A DNA stretch of 6,308 bases from DATAQC01 sp039649175 (GTDB taxonomy: Bacteria; Actinomycetota; Acidimicrobiia; Acidimicrobiales; AC-14), in contig JBBWZS010000114.1 in the NCBI GenBank assembly GCA_039649175.1, positions 1 through 6,308 on the forward strand, in the 5' to 3' direction. This document shows positions 1-4,830 of this stretch, one piece after another (within the stretch, counting starts at the first letter, position 1; every line of letters begins with the position of its first letter). The notes under the pieces are model-generated. The model did no database searches and was not told the origin of the DNA. It worked only from the letters and a program-made list of their open reading frames with translations. The position numbers and the translations under genes were made by a program.

Positions 1-3
1 GCT

Positions 4-417
4 ATGGGACTCTTCGATTCGGCCAAGGACAGCTTCAAGGGCGCGGTCGGCAACGTGGCCGAAGGCAGCGTCGACAGTGTGCGCGATGCCGTCGCCGAGG
101 TGCTCCAGGACCAGCTCGAAGACCTCCTGGGCAAGGCTATGGTCAAGATGATCGCCTCGGTGAACGAGCAGCTCCAGGCGTTCGCGGCCCTGAACCTGGC
201 GACCAAGGCCGACGTGGCCCGCCTGGAGGCGTCGATCGCCGTCGCGCTGGCGGCAGCTTCCGGGGCGTCGGCGGTAGCGGCGGGAGCCCTGGGAGCAGAG
301 CAGCCGAAGCCGGCGACCCGCCGGAAGGCTGTGGCGTCCGGTCCCCCGGCTGCGGCCCGGGCCAAGGGCCGCTCCCGGGTACCGGTGTCGCGGCGCCCGG
401 CATCCCGCACGGCCTGA
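4..417 (+). CDS. Small helical protein with basic Ala/Pro/Arg-rich tail, phasin-like in layout
   Basis: A 137-residue soluble protein with no signal peptide or membrane segment. Residues 1-60 are predicted mostly amphipathic helix (MGLFDSAKDSFKGAVGNVAE, then DAVAEVLQDQLEDLLGKAM). A short segment, LATKADVARLEASI (about 65-78), resembles the 'TKxDVxxLxxRI' heptad found in polyhydroxyalkanoate granule-associated (phasin) proteins. Residues 80-98 are Ala/Gly-rich, and 100-137 form a disordered tail rich in Arg, Lys, Pro and Ala. This helical body plus basic tail is the layout of PhaF/PhaI-type phasins, but the match is weak and no PHA gene is in view, so the function is left open. The ATG lies three bases from the window edge, so its ribosome binding site cannot be seen and an earlier start is possible. 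Third-position GC is high, as expected for a real gene here. Confidence 0.7.
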   Translation: MGLFDSAKDSFKGAVGNVAEGSVDSVRDAVAEVLQDQLEDLLGKAMVKMIASVNEQLQAFAALNLATKADVARLEASIAVALAAASGASAVAAGALGAEQPKPATRRKAVASGPPAAARAKGRSRVPVSRRPASRTA

Positions 418-475
418 GCACGGGCGGGTTCCCTCCCGGGCGCGGTCACCGTCCCGCAGCCGGATCGTGCTGCGG

Positions 476-849
476 TCAGCTGGGTTGGTACGCATAGTGC
501 ACGCCCAAGTTTTCGGCGACGGAGCGCAGCCGACGGTCGCGGGTCCACAACCGTCCGTCGCCGGTCAGCATTGTCGCCGCGAGCAGCTGCGCGTCGACGT
601 AGCCGATGCCCAGGCCGGACAGGTCAGGACGGTTGATGAACTCGAGGAGTCGGCTGCCGTCGCGACCGTTGCCTGCGGGAGATGTTCGAGCAATCGAAGG
701 ACCTCTGATCCCTCCCGGAGATTCCCGAGCGCGAGCTCGCCCGTGACCCAGGGGTGGCCGAGGGTTTCGCCGCGGTCGAGCAGCCGGGCCAGAAGTGCAT
801 CGCCTACGCGGAGGTGGTCAACCCAGACCGAGGTGTCGACCAGGATCAC
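476..849 (-). pseudogene. vapC: VapC-type PIN-domain ribonuclease toxin, frameshifted
   Basis: VapC toxins are Mg-dependent PIN-domain RNases that cleave tRNA or rRNA and are held inactive by a VapB antitoxin. The N-terminal part reads VILVDTSVWVDHLR, with the first catalytic Asp, followed by GHPWVTGELALGNL with the conserved Glu. After LLEHLPQATVAT (around base 660) this frame degenerates into a Ser-rich run and stops at 565. Another frame then continues the family perfectly: SRLLEFINRPDLSGLGIGYV, then DAQLLAATMLTGDGRLWTRD with the remaining acids, ending at a TGA at 476-478. One missing base near 650-663 explains the break; the restored protein would be about 124 residues, normal for VapC. 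The GTG at 849 is preferred as start because VILVDTS is where the family begins; an in-frame GTG at 888 would add 13 residues. The downstream frame is well preserved, so the break is recent or is a sequencing error. Confidence 0.85.
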
Positions 850-956
850 CGGGCCGGCGAAGGGCGACGCCACTGGGGTCCCCGTCACCTGGGCCGCCAG
901 ATCGTCGTCGACCTCCCGGACGACGGAACGGCGGCAAGCCAGCGAGCCAACAACAT
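846..956 (-). pseudogene. Degenerate VapB-like antitoxin remnant
   Basis: A good AAGGAGG (966-972, minus strand) sits 9 bases before an ATG at 956-954, directly upstream of vapC, where the antitoxin gene belongs. The ATG frame hits a TGA at 887-885 after 23 codons. If read through, it ends in a TGA overlapping the vapC GTG (GTGA), the usual coupling of vapB to vapC. The middle of the region in another frame reads SVVREVDDDLAAQV, which resembles the first strand and helix of ribbon-helix-helix antitoxins. The space is only about 37 codons against the usual 70-85, so an internal deletion plus frameshift is the simplest explanation. What is seen is the ribosome binding site, the ATG and the motif; that they are remains of vapB is inference from position. 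Confidence 0.35.
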
Positions 957-965
957 CGTGGAAAC

Positions 966-972
966 CCTCCTT
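966..972 (-). promoter_or_regulatory. Strong ribosome binding site of the decayed antitoxin gene
   Basis: AAGGAGG on the minus strand, 9 bases upstream of the ATG at 956. It is one of the best Shine-Dalgarno matches in the window and marks the former start of the toxin-antitoxin operon. Its promoter would have to lie at about 980-1040, overlapping the start region of the plus-strand gene that begins at 991 or 1042. Confidence 0.5.
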
Positions 973-990
973 GAGGGGTGATCCGACGGT

Positions 991-1266
991 ATGGCTGGGT
1001 CTGATTCGGTGGGAACTCGGCCGGGTGGCCGAACGCCGAGCGTGAAGCTACCGTCCCCCGTGGACGAAGTTGAGGGATATCCGACGCCGGAGGAAGCCGC
1101 CCTCTCCGGATGGTCGCCGGCGGCGAAGGCTCACGTGATCAAGGTCAGGGCTAGGCACGATAGAGCGATTGTCTACGTTGACAGTGTCCCCTCGCATCCA
1201 ATACGTGTCGTGTGCGAGCGGCGCTCGGACGGGTTGTGGGAATGGGTATCGGATAGCAATGTATGA
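991..1266 (+). CDS. Small hypothetical protein, less GC-biased codons
   Basis: A 91-residue protein of unknown function. The recognisable core starts near residue 31 (YPTPEEAALSGWSPAAKAHV), followed by alternating hydrophobic segments consistent with beta strands (AIVYVDSVPSHPIRVVCERR) and a Trp-rich end (DGLWEWVSD). This pattern matches small actinobacterial proteins of the 'PTPEEAALAGF...ARVVSV' type, which have no assigned role that I know of. The ATG at 991 has a GAGGGG 12 bases upstream; the GTG at 1042 (74 residues) is an equally good start, since the first 17 codons look non-coding in composition and would overlap the promoter region of the divergent toxin-antitoxin locus. Codons such as AGA, ATA, CTA and GTA are used, unlike the flanking genes, suggesting a more recently acquired or weakly expressed gene. 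Confidence 0.6.
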   Translation: MAGSDSVGTRPGGRTPSVKLPSPVDEVEGYPTPEEAALSGWSPAAKAHVIKVRARHDRAIVYVDSVPSHPIRVVCERRSDGLWEWVSDSNV

Positions 1267-1316
1267 CCAGCAGCTCACGGGTGGCAACGTCCTTACCTGA
1301 CCGGGAGATCCCGTGA

Positions 1317-1350
1317 CCGGGCCCTCTTGCGGGCTTCCCGCCATGGCCGG
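1317..1350. terminator. Nested hairpin between convergent genes, candidate bidirectional terminator
   Basis: A perfect inner stem GCGGG-CTT-CCCGC (1329-1341) sits inside an outer stem CCGG(G)CC / GGCCGG (1317-1323 with 1345-1350, one bulged base). It lies in the 107-base gap between the plus-strand gene ending at 1266 and the minus-strand membrane protein ending at 1374, 23 bases past the latter's stop. No T-run follows on either strand, as is common in high-GC actinobacteria, so this is a structural inference. Confidence 0.35.
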
Positions 1351-1373
1351 CTTCGGCTCGGGAACCCCGGATG

Positions 1374-3323
1374 TCAGCCCGGTGACGATCCGCTCGATGC
1401 GTACCAACCGCTCTCGGCCGGCGCCCTCGGCGGTGCCGGTGCCCGGCCGTTGCCGTTGGTTGCGGCGCCGACTCCCGTGACACCGACCGACTCGCCCGGT
1501 CGCGGCGGGCCGCCACGCCCGGCGTCGTTCATCGACAGCCTGCCGTCGGTGCCGGCGGAGACGCGGGTGACGGTGAAGGCGATGAGGGCGACCCACGCGG
1601 CGAGGAGGAGGGCCAGCCCGGTGTAGGCGGCCAGGGCCGGCCAGGCGGGGCCATCGTGTTGCTCACGGAGGAGCAACTTGGTGTTGCGGACGAAGGTGAC
1701 GTCGCGGGAGGGCAGAGCGGGGATGGCGGGGGCGCCGATCTGCTCGTCGGCCGGCAGGTACACCGGGGCGGCCATCACCTGGTCGCCCCGCTCGAGGGTG
1801 ACCATCGACTTCCAGGAGCCGCTGACGGGCACGGGCGTGGTCGTGCGGTAGTGGCCGGGACCGACCTTGTGCAGGGCGGCGTGGACGGTGCCCCCTCCCT
1901 GCCAGGAGGTGACGGTGAACACGATGGCGCCGTCGGCGGCGTCGGCCGGTCGCAGGGTGACGTCGACCAGCGCCCCGCCCTCGGGTGACGAGGCTGTGGC
2001 CGTGGCCGGGCCCTGGCGCTCGACGGCGACGACGCCGTCGACGTGACCCACCCGGCGGGGGAGGGGCACGGCCAGGGCGGCGATCAGCACGACGCCGGCC
2101 AGAGCCAGGGCGGCGACGGGCACCGGTGCCGCCCGGGTCACCGCCTCCTCGTGGTCGAGGCCGACGCCGAAGGCACGGCCCATACCGGCGCCGAGGATCC
2201 CGCCGGCGACGGCGGCGGCCACGCCCAGCACGAGAGCCTCGGCCATGGAGGCCAGAGGCAGCGTCGCCCGCCAACCGATGGCGGCGATCCAGATCATCTC
2301 CAGGACCAGCCCCACGCTGCCGACGAGGGCTCCGGCGACGAGGCCGAAGTTGAACCGGCGCCCGGTGCCGACCCAGAGGGCGACGGCTTCGACGATCAGG
2401 GCGGAGGGCAGGTACAGCGGGAAGCGGGGGAACGTGTGGCCCAGGGCCTCGCCGATCATGAGGCCGAGCAGGCCTCGCAGCACCAGGTAGGCCGCGACCG
2501 CCTTCACTGCGCCCCCCCGGCCCATGGCCAGGCGGGCCAGGACGAGGACGAAGCCGGCGACGGCGGCGATGAGCACGGGCAGGTACACCACCTGGAACTG
2601 GGGGACGCCGAAGTCGAACTCGCCCTGGAAGATGGTGAGGCCGGTGAGGGTGGCCCCGGCGGCCAGGGCGTGGATGCCGTGGCCCAGTGGGGTGGGGCGG
2701 GCGTCGGGCAGCGCTTCGGCGATGAGCAGCCAGATGGCGATGGTGGCCAGCGCGCCTCCTGCCATGAGCTGGAGGTGGGTCGGGCTCCACAGGGTGACGT
2801 CGATGCCATAGGCGTCGTGCCACAGGGCGTCGAGGGGGAAGGCGCTGGCGCCGCCGAAGCCGAACAGGCCCAGGAGGGCGGCGGGCAGCGGGATCCGCAC
2901 CCACCCGATCTGCACGCGGGTTTGGACCTCCTCCACGGAGGCGAACAGCACGGTGACCATGGCGGCGAAGAACAGGCCGCCCAGTCCCACCAGGATCATG
3001 ACGTGGGACGGGGTGAACAGGTCCTTGTCACGGCCGAGATCGATGTGCCAGGCCACGTCCCAGTAGAAGCCCATCACCGCGATGCCGAGGAACAGCAGCC
3101 CGGTGAGGGCGCCGGCCATGGCCCACCCGGGAAAGCCGGTGGCCCGGCGCAGGCTGTCGGCGATCTCGCGGAAGAAGAAGCCCACGAAGTTGTCGGGCTG
3201 GTCGCTGTGCCCGGCGACGAACAGGCCGAGGGACACCCCGCAGTAGATGCCGATGGGGACGACCAGCCACAGCCACATCTCCGGCGACCAGCCCCCGGAA
3301 ACGGCAAGAATGACGCTCGACAT
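1374..3323 (-). CDS. Polytopic membrane protein with duplicated PmoC/AmoC-like metal motif and C-terminal FixH/YtkA-like domain
   Basis: A 649-residue membrane protein; the exact family is not recognised. About 12 hydrophobic segments span residues 15-420, followed by an extracytoplasmic beta-rich domain (about 425-530), one more membrane helix (560-585) and a Gly/Pro/Ala-rich tail. Residues 86-107 and 162-183 are copies of one motif with identical spacing: F-x2-D-x2-W-H-x3-G-x-D-x2-L-x-[ST]-P-[ST]-H. The first copy, ending GRDKDLFTPSH, resembles the PmoC/AmoC copper-ligand stretch (D-x3-H-x12-H with RDTxFTPSH) as I remember it. GEALGHTF at 291-298 resembles the PmoC 'NEWGHTF' ligand segment. 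The C-terminal domain has a VTLRPAD strand, HAALHKVGPGHYRTTTPVPV and SGSWKSMV, typical of FixH/YtkA domains linked to copper proteins. AGGAGG lies 7 bases before the ATG. Inferred role: a copper or other metal membrane protein, possibly a remote monooxygenase relative. No pmoA or pmoB gene lies nearby, and transport or metal assembly remain possible. Confidence 0.85.
   Translation of the reverse strand: MSSVILAVSGGWSPEMWLWLVVPIGIYCGVSLGLFVAGHSDQPDNFVGFFFREIADSLRRATGFPGWAMAGALTGLLFLGIAVMGFYWDVAWHIDLGRDKDLFTPSHVMILVGLGGLFFAAMVTVLFASVEEVQTRVQIGWVRIPLPAALLGLFGFGGASAFPLDALWHDAYGIDVTLWSPTHLQLMAGGALATIAIWLLIAEALPDARPTPLGHGIHALAAGATLTGLTIFQGEFDFGVPQFQVVYLPVLIAAVAGFVLVLARLAMGRGGAVKAVAAYLVLRGLLGLMIGEALGHTFPRFPLYLPSALIVEAVALWVGTGRRFNFGLVAGALVGSVGLVLEMIWIAAIGWRATLPLASMAEALVLGVAAAVAGGILGAGMGRAFGVGLDHEEAVTRAAPVPVAALALAGVVLIAALAVPLPRRVGHVDGVVAVERQGPATATASSPEGGALVDVTLRPADAADGAIVFTVTSWQGGGTVHAALHKVGPGHYRTTTPVPVSGSWKSMVTLERGDQVMAAPVYLPADEQIGAPAIPALPSRDVTFVRNTKLLLREQHDGPAWPALAAYTGLALLLAAWVALIAFTVTRVSAGTDGRLSMNDAGRGGPPRPGESVGVTGVGAATNGNGRAPAPPRAPAESGWYASSGSSPG
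2406..2624 (-). repeat. Second internal protein repeat pair (GE...P-x-F...YLP)
   Basis: Residues 234-249 (GEFDFGVPQFQVVYLP) and 291-306 (GEALGHTFPRFPLYLP) share GE at the start, P-[QR]-F in the middle and YLP at the end, 57 residues apart, each followed by a hydrophobic helix. Only the second copy has a His (H296). This weaker repeat supports the idea that the membrane domain arose by duplication. Confidence 0.45.
2775..3068 (-). repeat. Internal protein duplication: two D-x3-H-x13-H motif copies
   Basis: Copy 1 is at bases 3003-3068 (residues 86-107: F86, D89, W92, H93, G97, D99, L102, P105, H107). Copy 2 is at 2775-2840 (residues 162-183: F162, D165, W168, H169, G173, D175, L178, P181, H183). 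All nine positions match at identical spacing, 76 residues apart, and each copy sits at the boundary between two predicted membrane helices. This points to duplication of a two-helix unit with retained metal-ligand-type residues. Confidence 0.75.
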
Positions 3324-3330
3324 CTCCCTA

Positions 3331-3336
3331 CCTCCT
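3331..3336 (-). promoter_or_regulatory. Ribosome binding site of the membrane protein
   Basis: AGGAGG on the minus strand, 7 bases before the ATG at 3323-3321. It fixes the start of the 649-residue membrane protein. Confidence 0.8.
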
Positions 3337-3350
3337 GTATGTCGGACCCT

Positions 3351-3379
3351 ATGCTAACATCGATTGATGTAACAGTCAA
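3351..3379 (-). promoter_or_regulatory. Sigma70-like promoter of the membrane protein
   Basis: On the minus strand a -35 box TTGACT (3374-3379) and a -10 box TAGCAT (3351-3356) are separated by exactly 17 bases. The -35 matches consensus at five of six positions and the -10 at four of six. Transcription would start near 3344, leaving a leader of about 20 bases with the ribosome binding site. It lies in the 71-base gap between the membrane protein and the divergent MerR gene. Confidence 0.6.
3355..3372. promoter_or_regulatory. MerR-type operator inverted repeat
   Basis: TAACATC-GATT-GATGTAA, with a perfect core ACATC-N4-GATGT (3357-3370) and six of seven matching bases per extended arm. The core falls entirely inside the 17-base spacer of the membrane-protein promoter. 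MerR-family activators classically bind a dyad between -35 and -10 of their target promoter and distort it, so this is the expected site for the regulator encoded next door at 3395. The same site is 23 bases upstream of that gene's ATG, so autoregulation is likely. The usual spacer in MerR-activated promoters is 19-20 bases; at 17 the protein could act as a repressor instead. Confidence 0.6.
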
Positions 3380-3394
3380 CGGGAGACACGTCCT

Positions 3395-4144
3395 ATGACC
3401 ATCGACGAGCTGGCCCGGGCGGCCGACGTCACCACCCGCACCATCCGCGCCTACCAGACCGACGGGTTGCTGCCCCACCCCCGGCTGTCGGGGCGGGTCG
3501 GCCTCTACGACGACGGCCATCTGGCGCGGCTGCGCTACATCGCCCACCTCCAGGCCCAGGGCTTCTCGCTGGCTGCCATCCGGGCTCTCCTCGACGCCTG
3601 GGAGGACGGTCGCAGCCTCTCCGACGTGTTGGGCTTCGAGGAGGCGCTGACCGCCCCGTGGACCGACGAGGCCCCGGGGGCCATCGACACCGGCCAGCTC
3701 CGGCGCCTCTTCCCCGAGATCGCCGACGACCCCACCCTCGGGGAACGGGCGGTGGCCGCCGGCCTGCTGGTGTCCGACGGCAGCGGCGACGGTTGGCGGG
3801 TGCCGAGCCCGACCCTGCTGCGGGCCGGTGCCGACCTGGTGGCCGCCGGCATCCCCCTGTCGGCGGTGCTCGACGAGCACATCTTGTTGACCCACGACCT
3901 GGCACGGGTGGCCGATCGTTTCGTGGCCCTGTTCGAGCGCCACGTGTGGGAGCCGTTCGTGGCCGAGTGCATGCCCCCCGAGCGCCTGCCCGAGGTCACC
4001 GATGCCCTGGTGCGGGTCCGCCCCACGGCGATGAAGGCGGTGGCAGCGGTGCTGGCCCAGGCCATGGAGGCGGCGGTGGCCGAGTCGACCACCCGCCAGA
4101 TGAGCCGCCTGGGAGTGGTCGCCGACCCCGACGGAAAGCAGTAG
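3395..4144 (+). CDS. MerR-family transcriptional regulator
   Basis: A 249-residue DNA-binding regulator. The N-terminus is a canonical MerR winged helix-turn-helix: MTIDELARAADVTTRTIRAY (1-20), QTDGLLPHPR (21-30), GRVGLYDDGHLARLRYIAHL (33-52) and GFSLAAIRALLD (56-67), which starts the dimerisation helix. The rest (about 75-245) is a mostly helical effector region unlike the short metal-binding loop of CueR/ZntR proteins. It has a single Cys (C192), so it is probably not a classical thiol metal sensor; the ligand is unknown. GGGAG lies 9 bases before the ATG. It is divergent from the 649-residue membrane protein, with a dyad in that gene's promoter spacer, which makes that gene the likely target. 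A small gene follows 22 bases downstream, probably co-transcribed. Class assignment is firm; effector and direction of control are inferred. Confidence 0.95.
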   Translation: MTIDELARAADVTTRTIRAYQTDGLLPHPRLSGRVGLYDDGHLARLRYIAHLQAQGFSLAAIRALLDAWEDGRSLSDVLGFEEALTAPWTDEAPGAIDTGQLRRLFPEIADDPTLGERAVAAGLLVSDGSGDGWRVPSPTLLRAGADLVAAGIPLSAVLDEHILLTHDLARVADRFVALFERHVWEPFVAECMPPERLPEVTDALVRVRPTAMKAVAAVLAQAMEAAVAESTTRQMSRLGVVADPDGKQ

Positions 4145-4166
4145 CGGCGCCGATAGGCTCGCAGCC

Positions 4167-4415
4167 GTGACCGACGGATCGACGACCGCCTCGCAGCTGG
4201 AGTCCTGGGTCCGGGCCGAGTTGTCCCTGCCCGACGACGCCTCCATCGCCATCACCGAGAAGCCAGGCACCGATCCGCGGTGCTCCGACATGGTGACCGA
4301 GGTCGCCGTCACCGTCGCCGGGGACGAGCCCTGGAGCTTCCACATCGAACAGGCCCTGGCCGAAGTCGTCCCCATGGACCTGGTCGCCGCGCTGGCCTTC
4401 GGCGGAGGCCACTAG
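4167..4415 (+). CDS. Small conserved-type protein with DPxC motif
   Basis: An 82-residue soluble protein beginning with GTG, 22 bases after the MerR stop, so likely in the same operon. It has an N-terminal helix (SQLESWVRAELSLPDDA), then strand-like segments around DPRCSDMVTEVAVTV (36-50), WSFHIEQALAEV (56-67) and a final helix (MDLVAALAF). The layout recalls small bacterial proteins of the form LGLPxDAxVxVTELxCxDPGCPxxET...HKPLAEVTxxDV, which I remember as often lying near metal-related genes. Here only one of the two Cys is kept (C39; the earlier position is T35). Family memory is uncertain and no biochemical role is claimed. Position next to the regulator of a candidate metalloprotein suggests it belongs to the same system. 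Codon use is typical of the window, supporting a real gene. Confidence 0.7.
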   Translation: MTDGSTTASQLESWVRAELSLPDDASIAITEKPGTDPRCSDMVTEVAVTVAGDEPWSFHIEQALAEVVPMDLVAALAFGGGH

Positions 4416-4430
4416 CGCTCCGTCGCGAGG

Positions 4431-4458
4431 CTCGGGGTAGTCCTTTCGGACTACCGAG
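4431..4458. terminator. Strong hairpin after the MerR operon
   Basis: A perfect 8-base stem GGTAGTCC / GGACTACC (4436-4443 with 4448-4455) closes a four-base loop, and CTC/GAG (4431-4433 with 4456-4458) extends it across a two-base bulge. It begins 16 bases after the stop of the 82-residue gene, the right place for a terminator of the merR operon. No T-run follows. On the minus strand the loop is GAAA, a stable GNRA tetraloop, so it could also act on transcripts from the right. Confidence 0.55.
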
Positions 4459-4580
4459 AAAGGTCCGTTCGGGCGATTGTCGAGGGGCTCCCCCTCAGGA
4501 ATGATCGGGGGACAAGGGCTCGCGCCGGAGCTCGGGAGGCACCGGCGAGAGTCGCCACCAAAGGCCAGAAAGGCGTGCGA

Positions 4581-4796
4581 ATGCGAATGCCGGCACCTGT
4601 GACCCGACTGGCGTCGAAGCCGTCCGATGACGTGGTCAGCCTCCGGTTCCCGAACCATCCGCTGGCCGACGTCGACCTCTCGTCGGGGTTCACCGTGTTG
4701 TCCGACGGCCCGCCCGAAGCCACGCAGTGGCGGCCGCTCAGCCAGCAGGGCCTCCTCGCCGCCGTGTCCACCGTCGCCCTGGCCCGGTCGGCCTGA
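4581..4796 (+). CDS. Short hypothetical protein
   Basis: A 71-residue protein of unknown function. Strongly GC-biased third codon positions and a GAAAGG 7 bases before the ATG at 4581 argue that it is real; a GTG at 4575 is in frame but too close to the ribosome binding site, and an ATG at 4587 is also possible. The sequence has VVSLRFPNHPLADVDLSSGF (17-36 or so), which looks like short strands, then a helix-like end SQQGLLAAVSTVALARS. No signal peptide, membrane segment or known motif is evident. It lies downstream of the hairpin at 4431-4458 and is convergent with the protease gene that stops at 4831, so it is probably a single-gene transcript. No promoter was recognised in 4459-4567. Confidence 0.5.
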   Translation: MRMPAPVTRLASKPSDDVVSLRFPNHPLADVDLSSGFTVLSDGPPEATQWRPLSQQGLLAAVSTVALARSA

Positions 4797-4830
4797 CGCG
4801 GTCGCTTTGACCCGATCGATCTGACCCGGC

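Noticed and set aside
421..438. GC-rich hairpin after the first gene as a terminator
   Set aside because: The CGGGCGG/CCTCCCG pairing contains a mismatch in a very GC-rich stretch and has no T-run; too weak to list.
1663..2904. A 413-codon minus-strand frame overlapping the membrane protein in another frame
   Set aside because: It is almost entirely Arg/Pro/Gly, the signature of an out-of-frame reading of a GC-rich gene.
2043..3398. A 451-codon open frame on the plus strand opposite the membrane protein
   Set aside because: Its translation is Gly/Asp/Gln/His-rich low complexity with no domain, and the opposite strand encodes a clear membrane protein with its own promoter and ribosome binding site. 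Long antisense frames are expected in high-GC DNA.
3395..4144. CueR-type copper sensor
   Set aside because: The regulator is about twice the length of CueR and has a single Cys at residue 192, without the C-terminal Cys pair of CueR.
3074..4375. A 433-codon minus-strand frame across the MerR gene
   Set aside because: It is antisense to an unmistakable MerR protein and crosses the divergent promoter region; no domain is visible.
1374..4415. A classical pmoCAB/amoCAB operon
   Set aside because: No pmoA- or pmoB-like gene flanks the membrane protein, which is much longer than PmoC and carries its soluble domain in the same chain. Only the motif-level resemblance is kept.
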